64,000 bases of DNA, from contig JBGVKZ010000049.1 of NCBI GenBank assembly GCA_045124055.1, positions 57,120 to 121,119 of the forward strand, given 5' to 3'. The notes under the pieces are model-generated. The model did not search any database. It was not told the DNA's origin and worked only from the letters and a program-made list of their open reading frames with translations. The stretch's first letter is position 1, and each line of letters opens with the position of its first letter. Below, one piece after another: positions 9,801-18,406 of the stretch. Made by a program: the position numbers and the translations under genes. This DNA comes from CALZKI01 sp045124055 (GTDB lineage Bacteria > Bacillota > Clostridia > Lachnospirales > Lachnospiraceae).

Positions 9801-11140
9801 GAATCCGTATTCGTTCTCTCCTTTCTGCATTAAAAGCCAGAGAAGAAAATAAAATGGAACGAAAGATTCAAAGCACCGAAAATAAGCGTGTTATCTTTAC
9901 AGAAGATATGCGTAAAGAATACACCATTTTGTGTCCTCAGATGTCACCTATGCACTTTGATATGATTGAAACTGCTTTTAAAGCTTGTGAATATAACATT
10001 GTTTTAATGGGTAACGATAACAAACGTGCCATTGATATGGGACTTAAATACGTAAATAATGATGCTTGCTACCCTTCTTTGATTGTAGTAGGACAGATTA
10101 TGGACGAACTTTTATCCGGCAAATATGACTTAAATCGTACTGCCGTGATTATGACCCAGACAGGCGGTGGTTGTAGAGCCACAAACTACGTTGGTTTTAT
10201 CCGTCGTGCATTAAAGAAAGCAAATATGGAGCAAATACCAGTTATTTCCTTAAACTTAGGTGGAATTGAAACAAACCCTGGTTTTAAAATCAACTTCCCT
10301 ATGATAGAAAGAATTGCCTATGGTGCTGTACTTGGAGATATTTTTATGCGTTGCGTTTATCGTATGCGTCCATATGAAGTTACAAAGGGCTCTGTAAACG
10401 AGTTGCACCAAAAGTGGCTTGCAAAATGTCGTGCATTTTTGTCCAACAAGCATTTAAGTTATAGAACATTCAAGAAAATGTGTCGACAGATGATTGAAGA
10501 ATTTGATGCGATTCCGATTACAGACGTGAAAAAACCTCGCGTTGGTATTGTTGGCGAGATTTTAGTAAAATATGCCCCAGTTGCCAATAACCATTTGGTC
10601 GATTTACTAGAATCAGAAGGTGCTGAAGCGGTTGTGCCTGACCTTATCGACTTTTTGCTCTACTGCTTCTACAATCAACAGTACAAAGCAAAACATTTAG
10701 GTGGAAAGAAAAAGTCAGCATTGTTTTCTAAAGTAGGCATTTCTTTTGTAGAGTTTTTCCGCTCTGCTGCAGTAAAAGCTCTCAATAACAGTGAACACTT
10801 TACTGCACCTTGTAGCATTTATGAAACTGCAAAAAATGCCGAATCCATTGTTTCTATCGGTAATCAAACAGGTGAAGGTTGGTTCTTAACCGGTGAAATG
10901 GTAGAGCTGATACATATGGGTGTTCCTAATATCGTTTGCTGCCAGCCATTTGCATGCTTGCCAAACCATATCGTTGGAAAGGGTGTTATCAAAGAGCTTC
11001 GTCGCCAATATCCAGCTTCCAATGTGGTAGCTATTGACTACGACCCTGGTGCAAGTGAAGTAAACCAGTTAAACCGTATCAAACTTATGCTTGGTAGTGC
11101 GGTGAAAAAACTGACAAATGAAAATAGTGAAAATTTATAA
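6893..11140 (+). CDS. 2-hydroxyacyl-CoA dehydratase activase/subunit fusion protein
   Basis: A 1415-residue cytosolic protein from the ATG at 6893, which has an AAGG ribosome site 9 bases upstream. Two BcrAD/BadFG-type ATPase domains come first (GIDIGSTTVK near residue 8 and GIDAGSTTTK near 323). Each has the cysteine motifs expected to hold a bridging [4Fe-4S] cluster (GICAGGTGSF with ARCGVF; NEACSSGCGSF with TRCTVF). A DUF2229 region and a C-terminal HgdB-like dehydratase region follow. Proteins of this build couple ATP hydrolysis to low-potential electron transfer; the true substrate of the fused family is unclear. It is monocistronic between a sigma-A promoter and a terminator. Confidence 0.9.
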   Translation: MKSNIYKLGIDIGSTTVKIAILDNEKNLLFSDYERHFANIQDTLTSLLVKAKETLGSMDVNPVITGSGGLTLANHLQIPFIQEVIAVATSLEHYAPKTDVAIELGGEDAKIIYFENGNVEQRMNGICAGGTGSFIDQMASLLQTDASGLNEYAKSYQSLYTIAARCGVFAKSDIQPLINEGATKEDLSASIFQAVVNQTISGLACGKPIRGHVAFLGGPLHFLTELKTAFIRTLKLDDEHIMELNHSHLFAAIGSALNSKEETCQSIDSIIERLSGGIQMDFEVERMEPLFENEKSYEEFTNRHLSHKVKTQDLSTYEGDAFLGIDAGSTTTKVALVAQDGSLLYSFYSSNDGSPLKTAIRAMKEIYDKLPENVTIRRSCSTGYGEALLKSAFLLDEGEVETVAHYHAAAFFNPEVDCILDIGGQDMKCIKIKDQTVDSVQLNEACSSGCGSFIETFAKSLNYEVKDFAKEALFAAHPIDLGTRCTVFMNSKVKQAQKEGASVADISAGLAYSVIKNALFKVIKVSDASSLGKNIVVQGGTFYNDAVLRSFEKIANCQVIRPDIAGIMGAFGAALIARKNYKEGMDTSMLSFEKICNLEFTTTMAKCKGCTNSCRLTINRFSGGRQFVSGNRCERGLGLEKNKDNIPNLFDYKLHRFFDYESLTADKAKRGSVGLPRVLNMYENYPFWHTFFTQLGYRVILSPLSNRKIYELGIESIPSESECYPAKLAHGHVEWLIKQNVDFIFYPSIFYERNEFEDSNNHYNCPIVTSYSENIKNNVEAIGHGTVKFMNPFMSFRDEQTISQSLIQAFSDIPAKEIKAAVTKAYEELHNAHLDMQKKGEEVIEQLNKEGKRGIVLAGRPYHIDPEINHGIPEMITSYGVAVLTEDSVSHLLSPDRPLIVSDQWMYHSRLYAAASYVRTVENLDLIQLNSFGCGLDAVTTDQVNDILSGSGKIYTCLKIDEVNNLGAARIRIRSLLSALKAREENKMERKIQSTENKRVIFTEDMRKEYTILCPQMSPMHFDMIETAFKACEYNIVLMGNDNKRAIDMGLKYVNNDACYPSLIVVGQIMDELLSGKYDLNRTAVIMTQTGGGCRATNYVGFIRRALKKANMEQIPVISLNLGGIETNPGFKINFPMIERIAYGAVLGDIFMRCVYRMRPYEVTKGSVNELHQKWLAKCRAFLSNKHLSYRTFKKMCRQMIEEFDAIPITDVKKPRVGIVGEILVKYAPVANNHLVDLLESEGAEAVVPDLIDFLLYCFYNQQYKAKHLGGKKKSALFSKVGISFVEFFRSAAVKALNNSEHFTAPCSIYETAKNAESIVSIGNQTGEGWFLTGEMVELIHMGVPNIVCCQPFACLPNHIVGKGVIKELRRQYPASNVVAIDYDPGASEVNQLNRIKLMLGSAVKKLTNENSENL

Positions 11141-11160
11141 GCAAATTTTTTAAGAAAAAA

Positions 11161-11210
11161 GCATTCACATCTGGAAGATTTCCCTCCAAATTGATGTGAA
11201 TGCTCTTTTA
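11161..11210. terminator. bidirectional rho-independent terminator
   Basis: An 11-bp perfect stem (11161-11171 with 11193-11203) is followed by TCTTTTATTT on the plus strand and by a T-run on the minus strand (A-run at 11154-11160). It separates the convergent dehydratase and DUF3006-like genes. Confidence 0.85.
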
Positions 11211-11217
11211 TTTCTAT

Positions 11218-11400
11218 TTATGCTTCATTTTCTATCGTATACTGAAAGAACTCGTATTTCAACTTTGTTCCTTCTGCAATTCCTTCCGGCAATAATGCTC
11301 TGGCAACTAACTTCAATTCTTCGCTCTCTGTATCAACTAATTTTAAATTGGCGTAATCTCCATCGATAGATTCTACAAAGTAATAACTTGTTCCTAACAT
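11218..11400 (-). CDS. small DUF3006-like protein
   Basis: A 60-residue protein starting at the ATG at 11400, chosen because AAGGAG lies 7 bases upstream; the longer reading frame from 11421 would include that ribosome site and overlap metA. The pattern IDGDYANLKL followed by ARALLPEGIAEGTKLK fits the small beta-rich DUF3006 family, whose role is unknown. It follows metA at 14 bases, so it is the last gene of the ligA-metA transcript before the terminator at 11161. Confidence 0.65.
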   Translation of the reverse strand: MLGTSYYFVESIDGDYANLKLVDTESEELKLVARALLPEGIAEGTKLKYEFFQYTIENEA

Positions 11401-11414
11401 CTTTTTTCTCCTTA

Positions 11415-12320
11415 TTACCATTCAAACGGGGTGCTCTGATACACGTAATAATTAAGCCAATTTGAATAGATATTATTACTGTGAGAACGCCACTGCAATA
11501 GCGGTTTCTGACTAGGGTCATCATTTGGATAATAGTTATATGGAATATGAATTGGTAACCCCTTGTCTAAATCTCTGTGATATTCCTTATCCAAAGTATA
11601 TCTATCGTATTCTGGGTGGCCATTTAAGAACACTTTCTTACCGCCTTCTGCAATCGCAAGGAAAACACCTGCCTCCTTAGATTCTGCCAAAATTGTAAGC
11701 TCTTTGCAGGCGTGAATCTGTTCCGACGGGGTTTCGGTATGTCGGCTGTGTGGTGCTAAGAAAATATCATCAAATCCACGCACTAATGGTTCTTTTCTGT
11801 TTTGTACCTTATGTTCATAAATTCCAAATAACTTTTCTGAAAGCTGTCTTTTCTGGATTCCATAATAGTGATAGAAACCAGCCTGTGCCGCCCAGCAAAT
11901 ATGCAATGTACTGGTTACATTTTTTTCTGCCCAGTCCATAATTTCACACATTTCTTCCCAGTAATCCACTTCTTCAAAGGTGATATTTTCAAGTGGTGCA
12001 CCGGTAATAATCAAGCCATCGTATTTGTTATCTTTTATCTGGTCAAAGGTCACATAAAACTTATTCAAATGACTTGCCGATGTATGTTGGGACACGTGTC
12101 CGCTGGCCATAACAAAGGTTACGTCAATCTGTAATGGTGTGTTGGATAAGGCCCTTAAAAGCTGTAATTCTGTATCCTGTTTCACAGGCATCAAGTTCAG
12201 TATTGCAACCTTCAATGGTCTGATGTCCTGATGCATTGCTCGATTTTCGTCCATTACAAATATATTTTCATTTTCTAGTATTTCCGCTGCGGGCAAATCA
12301 CTCTGTACTCTAATTGGCAT
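11415..12320 (-). CDS. metA: homoserine O-acyltransferase MetA, probably acetyl-CoA-specific
   Basis: This enzyme activates the hydroxyl of L-homoserine for methionine synthesis. The 301-residue length is normal. Cys142 in HICWAAQAGFYHYYG is the catalytic nucleophile. Residue 111 in TGAPLEN is Glu; in studied MetA proteins Glu at 111 goes with acetyl-CoA use and Gly with succinyl-CoA, so homoserine O-acetyltransferase activity is the better prediction. An AGGAG site precedes the ATG. The gene begins 4 bases after the ligA stop codon. No S-box or T-box leader is visible because it lies inside a transcript. Confidence 0.95.
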   Translation of the reverse strand: MPIRVQSDLPAAEILENENIFVMDENRAMHQDIRPLKVAILNLMPVKQDTELQLLRALSNTPLQIDVTFVMASGHVSQHTSASHLNKFYVTFDQIKDNKYDGLIITGAPLENITFEEVDYWEEMCEIMDWAEKNVTSTLHICWAAQAGFYHYYGIQKRQLSEKLFGIYEHKVQNRKEPLVRGFDDIFLAPHSRHTETPSEQIHACKELTILAESKEAGVFLAIAEGGKKVFLNGHPEYDRYTLDKEYHRDLDKGLPIHIPYNYYPNDDPSQKPLLQWRSHSNNIYSNWLNYYVYQSTPFEW

Positions 12321-12324
12321 TTTC

Positions 12325-14292
12325 TTATTCTCCTACCATATTTAAAAATTCTTCTTCCGAAATAATAGGAACTCCAAGTTCTTTGGCTTTCTTATTTTTT
12401 CCTGATGTACTGTTCACATCATTATTAATCAAATAAGTAGTCTTTCCTGTCACACTACCGGTTACCTTTCCACCGCGACTTTCAATAAACTCCTTCAATT
12501 CGCTACGATTAGCAAAATGATTCACGTCACCGGTAATCACAAAAGTTTTCTCATTTAATGTCTGTTCTCCTACTATAACCGATGGAGCCGTTGTTTGCAA
12601 GTTTTCCAGTAAATCCGAAAGAATCTTTCTATTTTCCTCTTTTTGAAACCAATCTACAACTGCCTTGGCAAGCACCTCGCCCATACCCTCAATGGCACTA
12701 ATATCTTCCTTAGATGCTGCTATAATCTTCTCAATATCATAGTCAAAATGCTTACAAAGTACTTTCGCATTGGCAAGTCCGATTCCTGTAATGCCAAGGC
12801 CATAAATCAGACGAACCAACGTTGTATCCTTGGCCTTTTTCACACTTTGCATCAAGTTATCGTAGGACTTTTTTCCAAAACCTTCCATACTAACAATTTC
12901 ATCCTGAAATTTTTCCAATCTGAAAATGTCTCCAAAGGTATGAATAAAACCTTTGGCTAAAAACTTCTCCAGCGTTGCCTCGCTTAAGCCATCAATATTT
13001 AAAGCATCACGACTGACAAATAATGTAAATGCTTTCAATTTCTTTGCAGGGCAATCCTCATTGATACAATATAACGCCTCCACATCATTCATTTTCTTTA
13101 TCTGCGTTTTCCCCTGACAACAAGGACAGGTATCTGGGAATTCTAAATTTCCGCTTTTTGTCAGATTTTCAGCTATCTGAGGAATAATCATATTGGCCTT
13201 ATAGACCATAATATGATCCCCTATACCAATTTGCATATTTTTTACAATACTGACATTGTGAAGGGAGGCTCTGGAGACAGTTGTTCCTTCTAACTCTACC
13301 GGTTCAAAAATCGCCACTGGATTAATTAATCCGGTTCTACTCGGACTCCATTCGATTTCCTTCAAAATAGTTTCTTTTGTTTCGTCCTGCCATTTGAATG
13401 CAATAGAATCCCTCGGAAATTTTGCAGTTCTGCCAAGACTTTTGGCATATTCTAGGTCACATAAAGTCAACACCAAACCATCTGACGGCACATCATATGT
13501 GACAATTTTTTCTTCATATTGCTTAATGCCTGATAAAATGGACTCCTTGGTTACTCTTAAATATTCTACCACTTCAAAGCCCTGTTCTTTTAAAAAGAGA
13601 AACTGATTTTCTCTATCATTCTTTAAATCCATTTCCTGACCATTTTCTTCTGCTTTCACAAGAGAAAAGGCATAAAAGCGAACCTTTCTTTTTGCAGTAA
13701 TTTCATTATTTAACTGGCGTACAGAACCACTACAAAGGTTTCTTGGATTTTTATACTTTTCTTCATCTTCCGCCATCTCACTATTGATTTTTTCAAAATC
13801 TGAGTAGGTAATCACTGCTTCTCCACGTAATACCAGCTGTCCTTTAAATGCAATTTTTAAAGGCACATTCACAAATACTCTGGCATTTCCTGTAATGACT
13901 TCCCCAACTTCTCCATTTCCTCTAGTAACGGCTTTAACTAAATTTCCATTTTCATATGTTAAAACAATGGTAAGTCCATCTAATTTCCAGGAAAGTAACG
14001 CCTCTTTTCCATTTAACCACGACTGAAGTTCTAATCTATCCTTAGTTTTGGCAAGGGATAACATTGGTTTTTCGTGAGCTTCCTTTGGTAACTCATCTAC
14101 TGCCTCATACCCTACATTGACCGTTGGGCTATTTGACAAAGTAACTCCCGTTTCTTCTTCTAATTTTACCAGTTCATCATACAAAGCATCATACTCAAAA
14201 TTACTCATAATTTCTTCATCTTTTGCATAATACGCCTTCGATGCTTCATTTAATTTATCCACTAATTCTTTCATTCTAGTAGCTTTATTCAT
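12325..14292 (-). CDS. ligA: NAD-dependent DNA ligase LigA
   Basis: It seals nicks in duplex DNA using NAD+. The adenylated lysine is K103 in SWKLDGLTIVL. The order adenylation domain, OB fold, zinc finger (CPCC, then CINEDCPAK near 410-430), helix-hairpin-helix repeats (DGLSEATLEKF and following) and C-terminal BRCT domain (about 580-655) is complete. At 655 residues it is slightly shorter than typical (about 665), and several motifs are divergent (RNLCSGSVRQLN instead of RNAAAGSLRQLD), so it may be a second, accessory ligase. The stop is 1 base from the start of... the upstream pseudouridine synthase stop, within one leftward operon. Confidence 0.95.
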   Translation of the reverse strand: MNKATRMKELVDKLNEASKAYYAKDEEIMSNFEYDALYDELVKLEEETGVTLSNSPTVNVGYEAVDELPKEAHEKPMLSLAKTKDRLELQSWLNGKEALLSWKLDGLTIVLTYENGNLVKAVTRGNGEVGEVITGNARVFVNVPLKIAFKGQLVLRGEAVITYSDFEKINSEMAEDEEKYKNPRNLCSGSVRQLNNEITAKRKVRFYAFSLVKAEENGQEMDLKNDRENQFLFLKEQGFEVVEYLRVTKESILSGIKQYEEKIVTYDVPSDGLVLTLCDLEYAKSLGRTAKFPRDSIAFKWQDETKETILKEIEWSPSRTGLINPVAIFEPVELEGTTVSRASLHNVSIVKNMQIGIGDHIMVYKANMIIPQIAENLTKSGNLEFPDTCPCCQGKTQIKKMNDVEALYCINEDCPAKKLKAFTLFVSRDALNIDGLSEATLEKFLAKGFIHTFGDIFRLEKFQDEIVSMEGFGKKSYDNLMQSVKKAKDTTLVRLIYGLGITGIGLANAKVLCKHFDYDIEKIIAASKEDISAIEGMGEVLAKAVVDWFQKEENRKILSDLLENLQTTAPSVIVGEQTLNEKTFVITGDVNHFANRSELKEFIESRGGKVTGSVTGKTTYLINNDVNSTSGKNKKAKELGVPIISEEEFLNMVGE

Positions 14293-15009
14293 CTACTTAA
14301 GACCTACCGTTTCATACAAATTTTCTTTTTCTTTTTCCGTCAATTCTCTGTACTGCCCAATTTTTAATCCATCGATTGTAATTTTTTCAATACGAATCCT
14401 TTTTAAACTTGTTACACAATATCCAAGTTCTTTTGTCATTCGTCTAATTTGTCTGTTTAGGCCCTGGGTCAATACAATTTTGAAAGTGAATTTCCCAACT
14501 TTTTCCACTTTACAAGGTCTGGTAGTTCTATCCAGTTCTTTTAAATAGACCCCAGTTTCCATTTTCTCTAAAAACCGTGGTGTAATTTCTTTATCTACCT
14601 TCACCACGTATTCCTTTTCGTGATAATGACTTCCCTTCATCAGTGCCTGAATTAAATTTCCATCATTTGTCAGCAAAATAAGTCCCTCTGAATCCTTATC
14701 AAGACGTCCTGCATAGGTCACTCTAACTGGATATTTTACATATTCCAAAATAGTCTTTTCGGCAAATTTATCCCGTTCCGTGCAGATAATTCCCACAGGT
14801 TTATAAAAAGCCAGAATGACTTTATTTTCCTTACTTTTTATGGTTTTTCCATTGACACATACGGTATCGCCCTCCTTTACCAGACTTCCGGCTTGGGCAA
14901 TTTTTCCGTTAATTGTAACTTTCCCCTCCGTGACTAATTTATCCGCATCACGTCTTGAGCAAATACCCGCATTGGCTATGTACTTATTGATTCTAACTGT
15001 TTCTGACAT
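14293..15009 (-). CDS. rluF: RluF-type 23S rRNA pseudouridine synthase
   Basis: An RsuA/RluB/E/F-family enzyme that isomerises uridine in rRNA. Residues 5-50 form the S4 RNA-binding domain (INKYIANAGICSRRDADKLV). The catalytic aspartate is D104 in GRLDKDSEGL. The C-terminal GLNRQIRRMTKELGYCVTSLKRIRI matches the RluF branch (uridine 2604) better than RluB, but the exact target is not proven. The 238-residue length is normal for the smaller members. It starts 3 bases after the AlkD-like gene and abuts ligA. Confidence 0.85.
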   Translation of the reverse strand: MSETVRINKYIANAGICSRRDADKLVTEGKVTINGKIAQAGSLVKEGDTVCVNGKTIKSKENKVILAFYKPVGIICTERDKFAEKTILEYVKYPVRVTYAGRLDKDSEGLILLTNDGNLIQALMKGSHYHEKEYVVKVDKEITPRFLEKMETGVYLKELDRTTRPCKVEKVGKFTFKIVLTQGLNRQIRRMTKELGYCVTSLKRIRIEKITIDGLKIGQYRELTEKEKENLYETVGLK

Positions 15010-15011
15010 AC

Positions 15012-15707
15012 CTATTTTTTTCTCTTTCTAAGTTCTATCTTATCTTCGTCGCTAACGCGGTACGATTCACACATTTTCTGAATGGCTTTATTGATTGTAT
15101 CTTTGGGCCAATCCCAAGATAAACACGCTTTGGTCTGTTCCGGGAATTTTGCATAAGCCGTCGCTAAAGCCCAGGCAATACCCATCATCGCATAATAGTC
15201 TGTCTGTTTCATTAAAAAAAGCATTTGAAGAACTCTATCAATATATTCTTCCGTCAAAAAGTAAGTCATATACATCACCGCAGCAACACGGATTTCAAAT
15301 TCCTTATCACTTTTTGCATAAGGCAATAAAAATTCCCATATGCGTTCACGATACTTTATGGCGTCTTTAAAAGTATTACAAAATCCATCATTTACTGACC
15401 AGTCTTCTATTTTCGGAATAAATTTTTTGGTATATCCCAATTTTTCTTCAATATCCATTTTGGCATAGCCAATAACAAAGCCCTGTAACATTACTTCTTC
15501 AAAATAGTCATCAGCAGGATTATCCAGATAACTTCTAAAATCCCCTTTACAAATTTCTTTTGCCAACTTTCTAAGCTCAGGTATTCGGCAACCAAGCATT
15601 TTCTTACACCCAGGTATTAGGGAACTGGAAAACTGTTGATATTCACTTTCTGACAGCTTTAGTAAATGCTCTTTTATACTTTCCTTTGATAAAACATTAT
15701 CTTTCAT
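15012..15707 (-). CDS. AlkD-like DNA alkylation repair protein
   Basis: A 231-residue, all-helical HEAT-like repeat protein of the DNA alkylation repair family. Family members such as AlkD excise cationic N3- and N7-alkylated purines without base flipping. Supporting motifs are IPELRKLAKEI (about 49-58), the central WSVNDGFCNTFK (about 122-133) with the conserved W and D, and repeated helices in the C-terminal half. It is the first gene of the operon running through rluF, ligA and metA. The upstream gap to 15842 is AT-rich with no convincing promoter that I could fix. Confidence 0.85.
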   Translation of the reverse strand: MKDNVLSKESIKEHLLKLSESEYQQFSSSLIPGCKKMLGCRIPELRKLAKEICKGDFRSYLDNPADDYFEEVMLQGFVIGYAKMDIEEKLGYTKKFIPKIEDWSVNDGFCNTFKDAIKYRERIWEFLLPYAKSDKEFEIRVAAVMYMTYFLTEEYIDRVLQMLFLMKQTDYYAMMGIAWALATAYAKFPEQTKACLSWDWPKDTINKAIQKMCESYRVSDEDKIELRKRKK

Positions 15708-15794
15708 AACTATATCATACTTTCCTTTTTTCTTCTATTTTATAAATCACTTTATTGTCTGAAATTTTTTCTCTAAATTTCTAATGATATGAAA

Positions 15795-15827
15795 AGAGCA
15801 TTTCTTACTATTCATAAAAAATGCTCT
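15795..15827. terminator. terminator after the SH3 protein gene
   Basis: A 9-bp perfect stem (15795-15803 with 15819-15827) lies 16 bases beyond the SH3-gene stop. The U-tract in that direction is short (TTTTC), and a better T-run exists on the plus strand. Confidence 0.6.
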
Positions 15828-15842
15828 CTTTTTGTTGATTCC

Positions 15843-17054
15843 TTAATCCACAAATTCTGTTTTCACATAGGCTGTCTGGCCATTATATAAAACCTTACTC
15901 CAACCATCTGAACGTTTTTCCAGTAAATCCAGTTTTTCACCCTCATAGACTACACCAAGCTTTTCACCGTCTTGACTGGCCGTGCTACGAATATTTACAG
16001 TAGTATTTGCAACAACTGTTCCAATAACCTCGCTATTTTCAGTAGAACCTTCTTCTGGCTCCTGGGCTTCTTCCATAATAGAAATGTAGTCAGATTTAAT
16101 AAAGCCGCTTCCACCTTCATATTCTACTTCTGTCCAACCATTTTCCCAGACTTTAATTACATCAAAAATGTCACCCTTTTGAGCTTTTCCTTTTTTATCT
16201 GCTGATTCACTGGCTGAGCTTCTAATATTTACAACATCTGTGGTCTGTGCTTTCACTTCCACAGGAGTTTCCGGCTCGGTTTCTGTCACTTCTGGCACAC
16301 TTGCTTCTGTCACTTCCGGTTCTATTTCCACTAAGGCTTCACTGACACGGATATTTAACTGAGTCAATAAATCACTATAAAATTGTGAAAATACAAGGTC
16401 GTTTGTAATCAAATCATTAAAAGCAACACTGACACGATTATTCAATTCTACAACATCGTCCTGAAGGGACATTTCTTCAATATAAGAAGTTATTTCTTCT
16501 GATTCTGTACCTTCGTTAATATAGTAGTTGCCTTCTTCATCACAACAAATGTAGTAGGCTGTCATACCAGGTCCTTCTACATCTGAACCAATAAATTTTA
16601 ATTCATAATATACATATGCCAAAAAGGAGTTTTCCACAGGTCCTGGTTTTGTATAAACCTCAATCGTGGTAAATCTGTCAATTACTTCTCCCATTTCTGC
16701 AATATAAAGCTGCTCTGTCTCTGTTAAATGACTGTTGATAGCAAGAGCCGCATTGGCATCTCCTGCTTCTAATGCATCATAATATGTGCCAATCAATTCA
16801 TTAATCGCCGGATATGCATTCAATTCCATAACTACAGCTTCGCCATTAGTAACACCTATGGTTTCCATTGCCTCCACTGCTTTACTATTTTTATTTGCCC
16901 CCACAGCAATCAAAATTGTCACAACTAAAAATACGACTAAAACAGACGGCATTACAATTTTCTTATGGTCTAAAATCCAATATTTCGCGTTTTCTACTAT
17001 TTCCAGAAAACGTTCTTTCTTTTCTTCCATCTTTTTATTTTTATTGTACTCCAT
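15843..17054 (-). CDS. membrane-anchored protein with two SH3b domains
   Basis: A 403-residue protein. The N-terminal 33 residues are basic and cytosolic, followed by one transmembrane helix (about 34-52, with the run SVLVVFLVVTILIAVGA). A mixed alpha/beta extracytoplasmic domain and an acidic linker rich in E, V, T and P (about 245-270) come next. Two bacterial SH3 domains close the chain; both have the VNIRS(S/T)AS start and a WSKV or WTEV core. Such domains usually bind peptidoglycan peptides. I chose the ATG at 17054 because AAAGGTG lies just upstream; the longer GTG start at 17063 would consume that site. A tRNA gene ends only 28 bases upstream, so a shared transcript is likely. Confidence 0.85.
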   Translation of the reverse strand: MEYNKNKKMEEKKERFLEIVENAKYWILDHKKIVMPSVLVVFLVVTILIAVGANKNSKAVEAMETIGVTNGEAVVMELNAYPAINELIGTYYDALEAGDANAALAINSHLTETEQLYIAEMGEVIDRFTTIEVYTKPGPVENSFLAYVYYELKFIGSDVEGPGMTAYYICCDEEGNYYINEGTESEEITSYIEEMSLQDDVVELNNRVSVAFNDLITNDLVFSQFYSDLLTQLNIRVSEALVEIEPEVTEASVPEVTETEPETPVEVKAQTTDVVNIRSSASESADKKGKAQKGDIFDVIKVWENGWTEVEYEGGSGFIKSDYISIMEEAQEPEEGSTENSEVIGTVVANTTVNIRSTASQDGEKLGVVYEGEKLDLLEKRSDGWSKVLYNGQTAYVKTEFVD

Positions 17055-17082
17055 AAAAAACACCTTTCACTGATTGTGATGA

Positions 17083-17154
17083 TGCACCCGACAGGAATCG
17101 AACCTGCATTAAAGGCGTCGGAGGCCTTCGTTCTATCCATTAGACTACGGGTGC
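17083..17154 (-). tRNA. tRNA-Arg(CCG)
   Basis: The 72-base gene folds as a cloverleaf: acceptor stem GCACCCG with CGGGTGC, anticodon stem AAGGC/GCCTT around loop CTCCGAC (anticodon CCG), and T arm GCAGG-TTCGAAT-CCTGT. The D stem has three good pairs. CCA is not encoded. It would read CGG arginine codons, which are rare in this AT-rich genome. Confidence 0.93.
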
Positions 17155-17186
17155 AAATATTACAAATTTGTTACATCATCCTTGTT

Positions 17187-17215
17187 ATGATAGCACATCA
17201 CCCTCTAAATGTCTA
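17187..17215 (-). promoter_or_regulatory. sigma-A promoter of tRNA-Arg
   Basis: On the minus strand TAGACA (17210-17215), 17 bases, TATCAT (17187-17192). Transcription would start about 25 bases before the tRNA 5' end and could run on into the SH3 gene. Confidence 0.7.
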
Positions 17216-17269
17216 GAACAAAAGCTCTTTCACCGAATGGAAATACTGGAAAAATATTATATTTCAAAC

Positions 17270-18262
17270 TTAATTAACACGAATAATCTGATTTTCCTTC
17301 CGCGTATACAAATAAACAGAATTCGATAAAATTTCTTCTTCTGACATTTCCGTATGATTCACTTCTTCTACCATTTTCTTTAAATGTTCTATTTCCTGTT
17401 CCTTATCTTCTTTTGGGACAAGAATCACCTCGTGAATAGAGCTAGGCAAAATGTAATAATCAGATTCTGTTTGATTGGCAAAATCCATTAGAAACGATGA
17501 ATATAAAATCACTGCCGCCCCAAAATTTCTATTTTGATTACTGGCAACATACATCTTCGGACCTTTGGCATCTGTGTATGTCTCACGCATCATTTCTTCC
17601 ACAATCGGCACTACCATTTCTTCTGTGACCATAATACGGGCTTCCATCTGTTCTTTAATACACTTTTCAATTTCCACCATTAGTTTATGCTTCATCATAT
17701 CGCAAATGACGTCTTCCATAGATACAATTTCTCCCTTCAAAATACGTTGTGTATTTTCATACGCATCTCTTTTGAGCGTATCTATATCCACGTCCCATTT
17801 TTTCATATGCTCATTTTTTACAAGAATACTCCCATTTTGAATTGCCTCATTTTGTATCATACAATAAAATACCATAGCCAAATCCATATAGGGAACATAA
17901 GGAATTTGCTTTAATAATTCCCTATTTTTCTCAAAATTTACTAAGCGAAAACATAGTTTTTTCTTTACCCTTTCATAATCGGAATAGAACTCCATATTGA
18001 TTTGCTTTTTTAGTTTGTGGGATTCATAGTACTTAGAAATTTCATAGGCTATTTCGTAAATGGATTTTCCCTGTTTAAATTGCTCATAATACTCATTCAA
18101 ATAAATATTAGGTACACAATTTTTATTTCCTTCGATAATGACGATTCCGGTTAATCGAACCCCATTATTTTTTAAAACGGTCTTGTCTTCCACAAGAATA
18201 TTATCATTAAAAAATTCTCTCAATGTCAGTTTCACTTCTGTAATAAAATTGTTAAAATTCAT
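17270..18262 (-). CDS. DUF5688-like protein
   Basis: A soluble protein of 330 residues from the ATG at 18262 (GAGGA site 11 bases upstream); a longer frame to 18310 has no ribosome site. It has no signal peptide or membrane segment. The layout, an N-terminal ITEVKLTLREFF followed by NNGVRLTGIVII, NIYLNEYYEQFKQGKS and a C-terminal ILPSSIHEVILVP, fits the family I recall as DUF5688, common in Lachnospiraceae and often present in several copies per genome. The function is unknown. It lies 86 bases beyond the efp terminator, so it needs its own promoter, which I could not place. Confidence 0.7.
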   Translation of the reverse strand: MNFNNFITEVKLTLREFFNDNILVEDKTVLKNNGVRLTGIVIIEGNKNCVPNIYLNEYYEQFKQGKSIYEIAYEISKYYESHKLKKQINMEFYSDYERVKKKLCFRLVNFEKNRELLKQIPYVPYMDLAMVFYCMIQNEAIQNGSILVKNEHMKKWDVDIDTLKRDAYENTQRILKGEIVSMEDVICDMMKHKLMVEIEKCIKEQMEARIMVTEEMVVPIVEEMMRETYTDAKGPKMYVASNQNRNFGAAVILYSSFLMDFANQTESDYYILPSSIHEVILVPKEDKEQEIEHLKKMVEEVNHTEMSEEEILSNSVYLYTRKENQIIRVN

Positions 18263-18348
18263 AGATTTGATTTCCTCGCTTTTTTGATTTGTTTTCAGAT
18301 TTGTTTGCATAAGAATTGCAAAATGAATTGTCTAAGATTTCCTAGAAA

Positions 18349-18384
18349 TAAAAAAAGACAATGGGGACGTATCTCCATTGTCTT
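18349..18384 (-). terminator. rho-independent terminator of efp
   Basis: A 10-bp stem AAGACAATGG/CCATTGTCTT (18355-18364 with 18375-18384) is followed on the minus strand by seven T residues. Confidence 0.9.
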
Positions 18385-18406
18385 GTAAGCAAAAAGATTG
18401 TTAAAA

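Noticed and set aside
12182..12330. Methionine-responsive riboswitch before metA
   Set aside because: metA starts 4 bases after ligA, leaving no room for an S-box or T-box leader.
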